Part shown: positions 46,390 through 56,399 of the stretch, piece after piece
Layout: every line of letters starts with the position of its first letter
How positions within the stretch are numbered: position 1 is the first letter of the stretch
Assembly: GCF_009208565.1 (NCBI RefSeq)
Contig: NZ_WFLK01000011.1
Coordinates: 1 to 64,000 of the forward strand
Direction of reading: 5' to 3'
From: Janthinobacterium aquaticum
GTDB taxonomy: Bacteria > Pseudomonadota > Gammaproteobacteria > Burkholderiales > Burkholderiaceae_D
Length of the DNA stretch: 64,000 bases
Made by a program: the position numbers and the translations under genes
Notes under the pieces: model-generated
Told to the model about the DNA's origin: nothing
Databases searched by the model: none
What the model saw: only the letters and a program-made list of their open reading frames with translations

Positions 46390-47568
46390 TCAGGTATAGA
46401 GCCTGATATCGAGCGCCGTGACCACGCGCCGCATCTGGTTGGCGAATGTGACATTGCCGCCGCCGGCAAACAGCAGTCCGACCGGATTGCGCTGCTGATC
46501 CCAGGTCCAGATCGAGGATCCGGAGTCGCCGCCGGCGCTAAAGGGGCCGTTGAGCCCTTCGATGGCAATCTGGTCGCGAAACAGTGCAAGGCGGCCGCCG
46601 CCATAATTGACCGTGATGGTGGCGCCCAAACCGGTAATACGGCCCTGGGTCAGCTGCGTGGTACGCCCGGATTTACCGACCAGCATGCCCAGCGTGGGCG
46701 TGACCAGCGCATTGCTGATGCGAAAATAGGCAGGCACGCCATTGTTCAGGTAGACCAGTTCGCGCCGCACGCGCTCGGGCCAGGCCCAGCCGGTCGCGCA
46801 ATCGACATAATTGGTGGCACCGCCAAACGCAATCGGCACAAAACGCTCGAGCGTAGCGACCTGGTCCTGCGGACACTTGCCGCCGTCGACCGGTCCAGGC
46901 TGCACGATGCAGTCGCCAAATGCGCCGGCATTGGAGTTGGCCAGCACATGGTTATTGCTGAGGATCATCAGGCGACTGTTGCGCGGTGCGCTACGGCCCA
47001 CTGCCAGGCAACCGATGCTGCCGGCGGTAATGCGAAAATGGCCGACTGACACGCCGCCGGGCGCCGGGCGCAGCCGGAAACGGTGCGGCTGCGCATCGAT
47101 CAGCCCAGTCACCACGATCTGCACGGGCACGTCGTCGCTGGCCAGCGCCTGCAATCCCATGCTGCCGATAATGGCGGCCTTGGCCTGGTCGACCGAAGTG
47201 GGCTCGGCCACATACAGCGTCAGCGCCGGCAGGCCGGGCTCGCCCGACGAACCGGGGCCGCCCGCGCCCAGGCTGATGGCCACGCCCTGGATATTGCCGC
47301 CATCGCTGAAAGCGTCGGCAGAACGCACCCCGACCGACTGCGCCAACGCCGCCTGCATGCCGTCCTCGATGCCGCGCTTGATCTCCAGCAAGCGCATGTC
47401 GATGCCGCCCAGCGACTCCGGCACGGCCGACATCGACGCCGCTTCCATCAATTCGCCCGTATCGCCAGGGGCGGCAAACTGGTCGACCGCCTCTTCATCG
47501 TCAGCGCTTTGCCCCTGGCCGCTGGCCGCACCGGGCGGCGAGCTGAAACCGTTCTGATCGTTCATCAT
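46390..47568 (-). CDS. Trypsin-like serine protease with N-terminal regulatory-type domain
   Basis: 392 residues from the ATG at 47568 (GGGAG upstream), although the frame is open to 48018 inside tviC antisense. There is no Sec signal. Residues about 1-60 are acidic and flexible, 60-165 form the domain shared with the small gene at 45883, and 175-392 the chymotrypsin-fold protease: His207 in 'LSNNHVLAN', Asp256 in 'NYVDCATG', Ser349 in 'AGGDSGSSIW'. Cys220 and Cys232 could form a disulfide. It lies between catalase and the tviBC operon. Location and substrate are unknown. Confidence 0.85.
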   Translation of the reverse strand: MMNDQNGFSSPPGAASGQGQSADDEEAVDQFAAPGDTGELMEAASMSAVPESLGGIDMRLLEIKRGIEDGMQAALAQSVGVRSADAFSDGGNIQGVAISLGAGGPGSSGEPGLPALTLYVAEPTSVDQAKAAIIGSMGLQALASDDVPVQIVVTGLIDAQPHRFRLRPAPGGVSVGHFRITAGSIGCLAVGRSAPRNSRLMILSNNHVLANSNAGAFGDCIVQPGPVDGGKCPQDQVATLERFVPIAFGGATNYVDCATGWAWPERVRRELVYLNNGVPAYFRISNALVTPTLGMLVGKSGRTTQLTQGRITGLGATITVNYGGGRLALFRDQIAIEGLNGPFSAGGDSGSSIWTWDQQRNPVGLLFAGGGNVTFANQMRRVVTALDIRLYT

Positions 47569-47614
47569 GGCATGCTCCCTCAAGGTTGATGATGCAAAGG
47601 CCAGTGTGGAACGA

Positions 47615-48709
47615 TCAGCGCAGGCGATATTGATCTGCATCGATGTGCGCGCCCTTGCAATGCACCGCCGGGATGCTTGCCTGCTGCAGGTGCCACGCCA
47701 CTGTTTCTCGCAGGCCACGGTGCAGGTCATGGCTGGGCGCAAAGCCAAGCCAGCGCACCGCCTTGCCGATATCGGCCTGCGAGTGGCGCACATCGCCGGC
47801 GCGCGATGCGCCATGCAGCGGCGGCAAGCGCGGCAATTGCGGACAAGCCCCGGCAAGCAGGTCCTGCAGCTGCGCATGCAGTTCAAGCAAGGTGGTGCGT
47901 GCATTGAGCGCCACGTTACAAATCCGGCCCAGCGCCTCGGTATTGCCGGTAGTGGCCGCCAGCAAATTGGCCTGCACTGCATTGCTGACATAGCAAAAGT
48001 CACGGCTGGTGGCGCCATCGCCGTGGATGGTCACGGGCCGGCCGTCAAGCATGGCGGCCAGCCAGCGCGGGATCACGGCGGCATAATCGCCGTGCGGGTC
48101 CTGGCGTGGCCCGAATACATTGAAGTAGCGCAGGCCGATGGTTTCCACGCCAAAGCAGCGCCCGTACACGGCTGCCGTCAGCTCGTTGACATATTTGCTC
48201 AGCGCATACGGCGACAAGGGCGCGCCGATCTGCTCTTCTACCTTGGGCAAGCCCGGATGGTCACCGTAGACGGCGCTGGAGGCGGCGTAGACCAGGCGCG
48301 CCACGCCTGCCGCGCGGGCAGCGCCCAGCATCTGGACAAAGCCGGTAACGTTGACGTCATGGCACAGTTGCGGCTCGGCCAGCGAGCGCGGCACCGACCC
48401 CAGCGCTGCCTGGTGCAGCACGATCCCGACACCTTCGCAGGCGCGCGCACAGGCTTGCGCATCGCGGATATCGGCTTCATGAAACTCGCAGCGCCGCCAG
48501 GCCGCCTCGCCCACCGCGGCACGCACCAGGGCCAGGTTAGATTGTTTTCCGGTAGAAAAATTGTCGAGTCCGCGCACCTGCTGGCCCAGCAGCAATAGTG
48601 TTTCCAGCAGATGCGAGCCGATAAAACCGGCCGCGCCCGTGACCAGCCAGCGCCGTGGCGCTTGCTGCAGTTGCCGGCATGCCAGAGCATACGCACTGTG
48701 CTCGCTCAT
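47615..48709 (-). CDS. tviC: UDP-N-acetylglucosamine/glucuronate C4-epimerase (Vi polysaccharide type)
   Basis: 364 residues. Extended short-chain dehydrogenase: '[20 protein letters not shown]' NAD motif, Ser in '[10 protein letters not shown]' and Tyr-x3-Lys in 'SPYALSKYV'. The N-terminal 20-residue extension and 'SVPRSLAEP', '[20 protein letters not shown]' are like TviC/WbpP. It epimerises UDP-HexNAc (or its uronic form) at C4. The ATG overlaps the tviB stop (ATGA at 48706-48709). Confidence 0.9.
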   Translation of the reverse strand: MSEHSAYALACRQLQQAPRRWLVTGAAGFIGSHLLETLLLLGQQVRGLDNFSTGKQSNLALVRAAVGEAAWRRCEFHEADIRDAQACARACEGVGIVLHQAALGSVPRSLAEPQLCHDVNVTGFVQMLGAARAAGVARLVYAASSAVYGDHPGLPKVEEQIGAPLSPYALSKYVNELTAAVYGRCFGVETIGLRYFNVFGPRQDPHGDYAAVIPRWLAAMLDGRPVTIHGDGATSRDFCYVSNAVQANLLAATTGNTEALGRICNVALNARTTLLELHAQLQDLLAGACPQLPRLPPLHGASRAGDVRHSQADIGKAVRWLGFAPSHDLHRGLRETVAWHLQQASIPAVHCKGAHIDADQYRLR

Positions 48710-49992
48710 AAGCGCCAGACATGCAGACCGCCGGCGGCCAGCGCGGCGGCGTCGAAATGCGATTTGATATCAATAAAACAGCCTTGTGTAACCACTTTGG
48801 CGCGCAGTTCGTCCAGCGAGCGCGCCAGCAGCGGTCGGTGCGATACGGCGCTGACGATGGCTTCGGCCTGCGGCAACTGCTGCCAGCTTTCCAGTATCAA
48901 GCCGTATTCATCGAAGGCTTCGCGCGCGTCGGCTACCGGATCATGCACATGCACCTGCACGCCATAGGACTGCAGCTCGTGGATCATGTCGACCACCTTG
49001 GAATTGCGCAGGTCCGGGCAGTCTTCCTTGAAGGTCAGGCCCAGCACATTGACATGCGCGCCCTTGAGCTTGAAACCGGCCCGCACCATTTCCTTGATGG
49101 TTTTTTCCGCCACGAACTTGGCCATGCCATCGTTGATGCGGCGCCCGGCCAGGATCACATGCGGATGATAGCCAAGCATTTCTGCCTTGTGCGTCAGATA
49201 ATAAGGATCGACGCCGATGCAGTGGCCGCCCACCAGCCCGGGCCGGAAAGGCAGAAAATTCCACTTGGTGCCGGCCGCCTGCAGCACTTCGAGCGTATCG
49301 ATGCCCATGCGGTCGAAGATAATCGCCAGCTCGTTCATCAAGGCAATATTGAGGTCGCGCTGGGTATTTTCTATCACTTTGGCTGCCTCGGCCACCCGGA
49401 TGCTCGAGGCGCGGTGCACTCCGGCCGGCACTACCGCCTGGTACAGCGCGGCCACCTGCTCGAGCGTGGCCGCATCGTCACCCGAGACCACCTTGCGGAT
49501 GCTGCCCAGCACGTGTTCCTTGTCGCCAGGATTGATGCGTTCGGGCGAGAAACCCACATGAAAGCCGTCCTTCCAGCGCAGTCCCGAATGTTTTTCAAGC
49601 AAGGGAATACAGATATCTTCGGTGGCGCCCGGATACACGGTCGACTCAAACACCACGATGGCGCCGCGTTTGAGTTGCCGGCCAACGGCCGCGCTGGCGC
49701 CAGCCAGGGCCGAGAAATCGGGATTGTGCGCGCTGTCGACAGGCGTGGGCACGGCCACGATAATATAGTCGGCCTGGCGCAATTCGGTCGGATCGCAGCC
49801 CACGCTCAACCATTGTGCAGCGCGCAGTTGCTCGTAGCTGACTTCTCCCGTGGGGTCTTCGCAGCGCCGGTAGCTTTCGATCTTGCGTTCGGATAAGTCA
49901 AAGCCGATCGTGCGCTGTCGCGCGCCAAAGGCTACCGCCAATTGCAGCCCGACATAACCGAGTCCCACCACCGCCACCACGCCGCTGTTCAT
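48706..49992 (-). CDS. tviB: UDP-N-acetyl-D-hexosamine dehydrogenase (nucleotide sugar 6-dehydrogenase)
   Basis: 428 residues from the ATG at 49992 with GGGAG upstream. The frame is open to 50112 without family similarity. NAD motif '[20 protein letters not shown]', active Cys in '[13 protein letters not shown]', '[20 protein letters not shown]' substrate loop. It oxidises UDP-GlcNAc to the uronic acid as in Vi antigen and WbpO pathways. Operon with tviC, translationally coupled. It diverges from prsT. Confidence 0.9.
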   Translation of the reverse strand: MNSGVVAVVGLGYVGLQLAVAFGARQRTIGFDLSERKIESYRRCEDPTGEVSYEQLRAAQWLSVGCDPTELRQADYIIVAVPTPVDSAHNPDFSALAGASAAVGRQLKRGAIVVFESTVYPGATEDICIPLLEKHSGLRWKDGFHVGFSPERINPGDKEHVLGSIRKVVSGDDAATLEQVAALYQAVVPAGVHRASSIRVAEAAKVIENTQRDLNIALMNELAIIFDRMGIDTLEVLQAAGTKWNFLPFRPGLVGGHCIGVDPYYLTHKAEMLGYHPHVILAGRRINDGMAKFVAEKTIKEMVRAGFKLKGAHVNVLGLTFKEDCPDLRNSKVVDMIHELQSYGVQVHVHDPVADAREAFDEYGLILESWQQLPQAEAIVSAVSHRPLLARSLDELRAKVVTQGCFIDIKSHFDAAALAAGGLHVWRL

Positions 49993-50010
49993 GGTCTGCT
50001 CCCTGTCAGG

Positions 50011-50034
50011 TCGGCCGTTAGCCGGATTGGCCGA
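50011..50034. promoter_or_regulatory. Inverted repeat in the tviB-prsT gap
   Basis: TCGGCC (50011-50016) and GGCCGA (50029-50034) flank 12 bp inside the 185-bp divergent region. Short arms; possible operator only. Confidence 0.3.
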
Positions 50035-50177
50035 TTCTACGGTTGCCGCCAGCGACATCATTGAGCCGGAACAAACAAGCATCACACCGCAAGCCTGTTT
50101 GAGCATGATCAAGACGTTGTGACGGCTGCCTTACTACCCTGTAGTGTGCCTTGCCCAAGCCTCTACCGGAGCCATCC

Positions 50178-52943
50178 ATGCATCGTCTATGCCACCGCTG
50201 CCTGTTTCTTCTGACGCTGTGCCTGCTACTGCCCGCCCTCGGCGGCTGCCACGGTGCGAAAGGCAGCGCCGATCTGCTGGCCGGCGCCCGCCAGTACCAT
50301 CAGCAGGGCCAGCCGCGTGCGGCCATTATCGAATTGAAGAACCTGCTGCAACGGGAACCGGCCCATATTCAGGCGCGCCTGTTGCTGGGCACCATCTACA
50401 GCGAGACCGGCGAAGCGCTGTCGGCGGAAAAGGAACTGCGCAAAGCCCAGGCTTTGGGTGCGCCAGCGCCGCAAGTGTTGCCGCTGCTGGCCAGAACCTG
50501 GCTGATGCTGGGCCAGTTCGAGCAGGTACTCAAGGAGCTGCCTGACGATGCTGACGGCGCCGTGGCGGTGCAGGCCATGCGCGGCGACGCGCTGCTGGCG
50601 CTCGGACGCACGGCCGACGCGCGCGCCGTATTTGCCGCATTGCTGGCGCGCCACAATGAACAGCCCGAGGCGCTGCTGGGCCTGGCGCGCATTGCTGCGC
50701 TCGAACAGCAACTGCCCAGCGCCGAACTGCTGGTGGAGCAGGCGCTGCGGGTGCAACCGGACAGCCTGGAAGGGCTGCGCCTGCAGGGCGACCTGCAGCG
50801 CATGCAGGCGCGCCAGGGCGATGCGCAGCAAAGCTACCGGAAAATCCTCGCCCTTGCCCCCGACAATACCCAGGCCCATATCGACCTGGCCAACCTGGCG
50901 CTGCAGGAAAACCGCTTTGACGAAGCGGCTGCGCAACTGGCCAGTGCGCGCAAGACGGCGCCCAACAACCTGGGCGTGCTGCAAACGCAGGCCCTGCTCG
51001 ACTTTCGCCAGGGCCGGCCCAAGGCCGCATTGGCGGCCTTGCAACTGGTGCTCAAGGCGGCGCCCGAGCATATGCCGGCGCTGCTGCTGAGCGGCGCGGT
51101 GCAACTGGCGCTCGGTTCGCCGCAACTGGCGGAAAATGCGCTGCAACCTTTCCTGGCCGCCCATCCGTCCCACCTGTACGCCAACAAGATGATGGCCTCG
51201 ATTCTGCTGCTGCGCGGCAAGAACGATGCGGCCATCGAACTGCTGCTGCCGCTACTGCAGGCCGCGCCCGACGACGTCGAGCTGCTGTCGCTGGCCGGCG
51301 AAGCCCATCTGCGTGCGCGCCGCTACGCCGTGGCCGGCAGCTACTTTGAAAAGGCCAGCGCCCTGACGCCCGACACGCCAAGACTCCACGCCGCGCTCGG
51401 CATCAGCCGCCTTGGGCTGGGCGAGACGGCGCGCGCTGTCAACGAACTTGAACGGGCAAGCGTACTGGACAACAAAACGCCGCAGACCGGCACCATGCTG
51501 GTGATGACCTTGCTGCGCAACAAGGACAACGCCAGGGCGCTGGCCGCGGTGCAGGCCATGGAGCAGCAGCACAGTGCCAATCCCTTGCTGCACAACTTGA
51601 AAGGCGGTGTCTACCTGGCGCTGCACGACGTGCGCGCGGCGCGCGCCAGTTTCGAGCAGGCACTGCGCCTGGACGCCGTCTACCTGCCCGCGTTGACCAA
51701 CCTGGCCACGCTCGACCAGGCCGAAAACCAGCCGCAACAGGCGCAGCGCCGCTACCTGGCGGCGCTGGCAAAGTCGCCGAAGAATGCGCAACTGCAGGCC
51801 GCGCTGGCCAGGCTGGCCGCTGCGCAAGGGCAAGTCGTCGAAGCGCAACGCTGGCTGGAGTTGGCGTACAAGGAACATCCCGATGAGGTAGCGCCGGCCA
51901 GCCTGCTGTGCAATTTCTATCTGCAAACCGGCGCGCCGGACAAGGCGCTGGCGCTGGTGCGCAGCCTGCAAAGCGGTCATCCGGATAATCCCGAAGCGCT
52001 GGCCCTGCGCGCCCAGGTCGAGTACAGCGCCGGCCTGGCCAGGGAGGCGCTCGACAGCTATGCGCGCCTGGCTACCGTGCAGACCGGCTCGGCTCCCTTA
52101 CAGATGCGTATTTCCAGCCTGCACCTGGCGCTCGATGACCACCAGGGCGCCTTGCAGGCGGCTCGGCGCGCGCTGGCGCTCGACCCGTCCCTGCTCGAAG
52201 CACAGGTGGTGGAAGTGGCCATGCAGTTGGCGCTCAAGCGCCCGCGCGAAGCGCTGGCTGCTGCGCGCCGCGTGCAACAGCAGCAGCCGCGCCTGGCCGC
52301 CGGCTACAAGCTCGAGGGCGATGTGCTGCTGGCGCAAAAGCAGCCACACGAGGCGCTGGCCCTGTACGAGCGGGCGTTCCAGCTCGACAAGGTCGGCCCG
52401 CTGCAAGTGCAGGTCTACCGCGCGCTGCTGGCCGCCGGCCAGGAACGCCAGGCCGACAGCCGCATTGAAGCCTGGCTCAAGGCGAATCCGGGTGACCTGG
52501 CAACGCGCCTCTATCTGGCTGGCAGCAAGCTGGCCAGCGGCCAGTACCGGCCGGCAATCGTCCACTATGAATATATCGTGGCAAAACAACCTGACAACGT
52601 GGTCGCCCTCAATGACCTGGCCTGGGCGTATCTGCAGGCAGGCGATGGCCGTGCGCTCGACACGGCCGAGCGCGCCCGGCAACTGGCCCCAGGCAACCCT
52701 GCCGTGCTCGACACCGTCGGCTGGATCGCCCTGCAGCAAGGCGACAGTGCGCGCGCGCTGGCGCTGTTGCAAAAAGCTGCCGGGCTGGCGCCGGCTTCGC
52801 CCGAGATCGCCTACCATCTGGGCGCCGCCCTGCTCAAGGCTGGCGACAAAGCGGCGGCGCGGCGGCAACTGGAGCAGTCGCTGGCCGGCAGCCAGCCGTT
52901 TGCCCAGCGCGTCGAAGCCCAAGCCATGCTGAGCAGCCTGTAG
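50178..52943 (+). CDS. prsT: PEP-CTERM system TPR-repeat lipoprotein
   Basis: 921 residues from the ATG at 50178. Lipobox 'ALGGC' with Cys24. The rest is about 20 TPR units, for example 'GARQYHQQGQPRAAIIELKN', 'AQALLDFRQGRPKAALAALQ', 'GRALDTAERARQLAPGNPAV'. Length and position match PrsT of XrtA/PEP-CTERM exopolysaccharide loci. It would be a periplasm-facing scaffold for polymer assembly or protein sorting. It is divergent from tviB and is followed after 3 bp by the ligase-like polymerase. Confidence 0.9.
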   Translation: MHRLCHRCLFLLTLCLLLPALGGCHGAKGSADLLAGARQYHQQGQPRAAIIELKNLLQREPAHIQARLLLGTIYSETGEALSAEKELRKAQALGAPAPQVLPLLARTWLMLGQFEQVLKELPDDADGAVAVQAMRGDALLALGRTADARAVFAALLARHNEQPEALLGLARIAALEQQLPSAELLVEQALRVQPDSLEGLRLQGDLQRMQARQGDAQQSYRKILALAPDNTQAHIDLANLALQENRFDEAAAQLASARKTAPNNLGVLQTQALLDFRQGRPKAALAALQLVLKAAPEHMPALLLSGAVQLALGSPQLAENALQPFLAAHPSHLYANKMMASILLLRGKNDAAIELLLPLLQAAPDDVELLSLAGEAHLRARRYAVAGSYFEKASALTPDTPRLHAALGISRLGLGETARAVNELERASVLDNKTPQTGTMLVMTLLRNKDNARALAAVQAMEQQHSANPLLHNLKGGVYLALHDVRAARASFEQALRLDAVYLPALTNLATLDQAENQPQQAQRRYLAALAKSPKNAQLQAALARLAAAQGQVVEAQRWLELAYKEHPDEVAPASLLCNFYLQTGAPDKALALVRSLQSGHPDNPEALALRAQVEYSAGLAREALDSYARLATVQTGSAPLQMRISSLHLALDDHQGALQAARRALALDPSLLEAQVVEVAMQLALKRPREALAAARRVQQQQPRLAAGYKLEGDVLLAQKQPHEALALYERAFQLDKVGPLQVQVYRALLAAGQERQADSRIEAWLKANPGDLATRLYLAGSKLASGQYRPAIVHYEYIVAKQPDNVVALNDLAWAYLQAGDGRALDTAERARQLAPGNPAVLDTVGWIALQQGDSARALALLQKAAGLAPASPEIAYHLGAALLKAGDKAAARRQLEQSLAGSQPFAQRVEAQAMLSSL

Positions 52944-52946
52944 ACC

Positions 52947-55520
52947 ATGGTCACGCTGGCGGCGCGCCTGCTGGCTGTCCTGGCGGCACTGGCCCTGGCG
53001 ACAACGCTGCGCTTTTATCCCTTCGGCCATGGCTGGCCCGGCATGCTGCTGGCCGTCTTGCTGCCAGCGTGCCTGCTGTGGCTATGGCGACAACCGGCGG
53101 CCTGGCTGTTTTACCTGCCCTGCCTGCTGCCGGTACTCGATATCGCGCCCTGGACCGGCTGGTTCTTTATCGAAGAGACCGACCTGCTGCTGATGCAAAC
53201 TGTTGCCTGCAGCTACGCCCGCTGGCCACACCGGACTGTACCGTTGCCTGCCAGCGGCGCGCACCATCAAACAGCCCAACCAGCCCAACCAGCTCAGCTC
53301 AGCCAACCAAGCCAACTGGCCGGCAGGCTTGTCCCGGCAGCGCGCGTATGCCTGTGGCTGCTCACGCTGGCCTGGCTGGCAGCCATGCTGCGCGGCCTGC
53401 TGCCGCTGGCCTGGCCCGCCACTGGCGAATCTGGCTGGCATAATTATCTGTCGTCCTATCTGAGTCCGCTAAACAGCCTGCGGCTGGGCAAGGCGTGGTG
53501 CTGGGCCCTGCTGCTGTTGCCACTGCTGCGGCGCGATGCCAACCCTGACAATCTGCGCCGCCTGGCATTGCCGGGCCTACTGTGCGGCCTGGCGCTGGTG
53601 TCGCTGTGCGCGCTGTGGGAGCGGGCCGTGTTTCCCGGCTTGAGCAACCTGTCCAGCGACTACCGCATTACGGCGCCGTTTTCCGCCATGCATACGGGCG
53701 GCGCCGCGCTGGACGGCTATCTGGCGCTGGCCTTGCCGTTTGCGGTGCTGTGGCTGGCAAGGGCACACTCGCCCTGGCGCATGGGGGCGGCACTGGTGCT
53801 GCTGGCACTGGCGCTGCACGCAGCGTTGGTCACGTTTTCACGCGGATTGTATGCCGCGCTGGTGGTTGCCGGCGCCGTAGCGCTGATTTGCCTGCTGCGC
53901 TCCCAGAGTGCGAAGCGTCCGTCCGTGCGCTATCTGGTGCCAGGCCTGCTGCTGATGGCGGCCTGTGTGCTATTGCTGACGCTGGTGTTTGGCACGGCAG
54001 GCTACCGTGGCCTGGCTGCCGCCCTGTTGCTGCTGTCCGGCGCCTTTCTTCTATCTACCCAGCCGTTGCCATGGCGCCTGTTGCCAGCGGGCGCAGTATG
54101 CGCTGTTGCATTGCAACTGGCGTTCGCCATTTTGTGGCCGGTGCAGGATGGCGGCCCCGGCATTTTGAAAGCCCCTTATTTTCTGATGATGCTGTCGTGC
54201 CTGCTATTGATCGGCGCCTTGTGGCGCGCCCATGTCCATGGAACCAGCAACAGCAGCGCTCGCCAAAGTGCACTGTGCGTGGCCGTGATGGCCTGGACCA
54301 CCATGGCTTGCAATACCGCCTGGATATGCTGGCACTGGGCCGGTGCCGGCGCGCTGCCCATGGCGGCGCTGGTGATCGTTGCCGCAGGCGCGCTGCTGGC
54401 ACACGCTGCCATGCGCCAGCCGTTGTGGCGGCTGGGACGCACCAGCGTCGGCACGGCGGGCGCCGCGGCAATGCTGTGCCTGCTGGCCATTCCCGTTTCA
54501 GCCAGCTATTACGCGGGCGAACGGCTGACCAGCACTGCTGGCGACTGGCAGGGCCGCTTGCGCCACTGGCGGCAGGCACTGTCCATGTTTCAGGGCAACA
54601 GCACCGGGGGCGCCAGCGCCGCCAACATACTGTTCGGCATGGGGGTCGGCACCTTTCCCGCCACCTATTTCTGGCATAACCGCCTGGACGAAACGCCGGC
54701 GCGCCTCAACTATGCCGAGGAAAACGGCGAACGCTATCTGCGTCTGTCCAGCCCCGCGTACCGGGCCGGTTACGGCGAGCTGCTGCGCCTGCTGCAGCGG
54801 GTCGAGCTTGAACCCGACACGCCTTACACGCTGTCGCTGTCGGTACGCCGACATGGTGCCTTGCCAGTATTGCAAATGCGCCTGTGCCAGCGGCAACTGC
54901 TGTACGCACAGCAATGCGTGGGCGTGCCGCTGCGTCTGTCGGCCGCCACGCTGCCGCCGTCCTGGCAACGCTACAGTGTGACGCTCGACAGCGCCTGGCT
55001 CGGGCGCGGCCATGGCCTGCTGCGCGCGCCGGTGCAGCTGGAACTGGCGGTCAGCAGCGGCCGGCAACCGGCGCTGATCGATGTCGACAAGCTGAGCCTG
55101 CGCGACCCCGACGGACGCGAACTGCTGGCCAACGGCGATTTTTCAGCCGGCCATAATTACTGGTTTTTCAGCAGCGACCATCACCACCTGCCGTGGCATA
55201 TCAAGAACATCTGGCTGCACCTGCTGATCGAATCGGGTCTGTGCAGCGTGCTGGCAATGGCCAGCCTGCTGGTGGTGGCTGGCCGGCAATTGTGGCGCAA
55301 TGTCGCCGTACCGGCCCGGCAGGCTGGCGCCACGGCCACGCTGGCGGCGCTGTGCGGCTTCCTGATGGTGGGCGTATTCGACAGCCTGCTTGACGTGCCC
55401 CGGCTGGCGCTGCTGTTTTATCTGATGTTGCTGTGCACGCTGCAGCAGTATCAGTTGCGTCCCTGTACCAACCGGCAGGTAATGCCGGCTTCATCCGATA
55501 TAGGGAAAAAGAAGGGATAG
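52947..55520 (+). CDS. O-antigen ligase/polymerase-like membrane protein
   Basis: 857 residues, 14 or more hydrophobic segments. 'SRGLYAALVVAGAVALICLL' region and 'GMGVGTFPATYF' are the usual Wzy/WaaL sites. A soluble insert (about 570-740) between membrane segments looks like a carbohydrate-binding beta sandwich ('PYTLSLSVRRHG', 'DVDKLSLRDPDGRELLANGD'). Residues about 100-125 form a Gln/Pro/Ser repeat ('QTAQPAQPAQLSQPSQLAG'), coded by tandem CAGCCCAAC-like units near 53267-53318. The last 23 codons overlap the opposing FeeM-like gene. It would polymerise or ligate the exopolysaccharide repeat. Confidence 0.85.
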   Translation: MVTLAARLLAVLAALALATTLRFYPFGHGWPGMLLAVLLPACLLWLWRQPAAWLFYLPCLLPVLDIAPWTGWFFIEETDLLLMQTVACSYARWPHRTVPLPASGAHHQTAQPAQPAQLSQPSQLAGRLVPAARVCLWLLTLAWLAAMLRGLLPLAWPATGESGWHNYLSSYLSPLNSLRLGKAWCWALLLLPLLRRDANPDNLRRLALPGLLCGLALVSLCALWERAVFPGLSNLSSDYRITAPFSAMHTGGAALDGYLALALPFAVLWLARAHSPWRMGAALVLLALALHAALVTFSRGLYAALVVAGAVALICLLRSQSAKRPSVRYLVPGLLLMAACVLLLTLVFGTAGYRGLAAALLLLSGAFLLSTQPLPWRLLPAGAVCAVALQLAFAILWPVQDGGPGILKAPYFLMMLSCLLLIGALWRAHVHGTSNSSARQSALCVAVMAWTTMACNTAWICWHWAGAGALPMAALVIVAAGALLAHAAMRQPLWRLGRTSVGTAGAAAMLCLLAIPVSASYYAGERLTSTAGDWQGRLRHWRQALSMFQGNSTGGASAANILFGMGVGTFPATYFWHNRLDETPARLNYAEENGERYLRLSSPAYRAGYGELLRLLQRVELEPDTPYTLSLSVRRHGALPVLQMRLCQRQLLYAQQCVGVPLRLSAATLPPSWQRYSVTLDSAWLGRGHGLLRAPVQLELAVSSGRQPALIDVDKLSLRDPDGRELLANGDFSAGHNYWFFSSDHHHLPWHIKNIWLHLLIESGLCSVLAMASLLVVAGRQLWRNVAVPARQAGATATLAALCGFLMVGVFDSLLDVPRLALLFYLMLLCTLQQYQLRPCTNRQVMPASSDIGKKKG

Positions 55521-56206
55521 AAGGAACGCTCGCCGCCATGCTGCTCCATCATGCCGCCGTATTGGCGGATCCGTTCGCCCATATAGGCCAGGTCCAGCCG
55601 CAGCAGCACCGCCGGCGCACCCACGCGCGTGCATTCGCGCTCGCCGCCAAAGTCGCGAAAACCCAGCATGCGCTTGTAGAACACCACATGGCGCGGATTG
55701 ACTTCGATTACATAGTCGGTGTAGCCATGGATATTGTGGGCATAGATGTAGGAAATATGGATCAGCGCCGCAAACACGCGTTTGCTGACGCCCTTGTCGA
55801 TGGCCAGGCGCGACGGCTCGCACAAACGCCGGCCCTGGGCACGCAGCAGATCGAGTTTATCGCGGAAATTTTCATCGGCAGGCAAGCCTGTCTCGTCGTT
55901 GTCCAGGCACAGCGTCATGGTGCCGACGGTGGTGCCGGCCGTTTCGGCAAACAGCGTGATCTTGTTCATGGCATGTTGTATGCCGGGGTCGACGGCGTAG
56001 CCGCGCCAGCCATACATCTTGCGGATCAGCAAGCTGGCCGACTCGCGCCGGCCGCGCGAGTCGGCCATGCGGATATGAAAGCGCTGCAGGTCGATTTCAT
56101 GCTCCATGGCAGGATCGAGCTTGCCTTCGCCGACTACCATATCGCTCAATGCAGCAGTGTCAGAAGTTATATCAAAAGAAATAATGGGTTCATCCGTAAA
56201 CATCAT
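55451..56206 (-). CDS. FeeM-like long-chain N-acyl amino acid synthase / PEP-CTERM-associated acyltransferase
   Basis: 251 residues from the ATG at 56206; a second ATG follows immediately, and AAGGA is upstream. GNAT/autoinducer-synthase-type fold: 'IRMADSRGRRESASLLIRKM', 'GYAVDPG', 'GTMTLCLDNDETGLPADENF', 'CEPSRLAIDKGVSKRVFAAL' (SRLAID, the FeeM-type core strand), 'EVNPRHVVFYKRMLGFRDFG'. Known members join an acyl chain from acyl carrier protein to an amino acid (N-acyl tyrosine for FeeM). Genes of this kind are common in exosortase loci. It ends inside the polymerase gene on the other strand (70 bp overlap). Confidence 0.8.
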   Translation of the reverse strand: MMFTDEPIISFDITSDTAALSDMVVGEGKLDPAMEHEIDLQRFHIRMADSRGRRESASLLIRKMYGWRGYAVDPGIQHAMNKITLFAETAGTTVGTMTLCLDNDETGLPADENFRDKLDLLRAQGRRLCEPSRLAIDKGVSKRVFAALIHISYIYAHNIHGYTDYVIEVNPRHVVFYKRMLGFRDFGGERECTRVGAPAVLLRLDLAYMGERIRQYGGMMEQHGGERSFYPFFFPISDEAGITCRLVQGRN

Positions 56207-56378
56207 TTTGTCCTTATGGTCACTGGCCGCCTACCCGCTAGACAGACTGAAGCCAATGCCTTGTGACAAGCCGCCAACTGAAGAAGTTCCCCATCAAGAG
56301 CAAAAAAACAGAAGATATTACTTACTTAAAAGGAAATTGACGCCATAAATTTGCTTATTTTTACTATCATTCAAATAA

Positions 56379-56394
56379 GCTGCGCCAGCGCAGC
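56379..56394 (-). terminator. Hairpin after the export-lipoprotein gene
   Basis: GCTGCG and CGCAGC pair around a four-base loop, 5 nt after the stop at 56400; on the minus strand it is followed by TTATTT. A weak rho-independent terminator. Confidence 0.5.
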
Positions 56395-56399
56395 ATCGG

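Noticed and set aside
46390-48018. Longer start for the serine protease (at 48018)
   Set aside because: The extra 150 residues are antisense to the C-terminal part of tviC-strand sequence in another frame, with no similarity; GGGAG and the ATG at 47568 give a better start.
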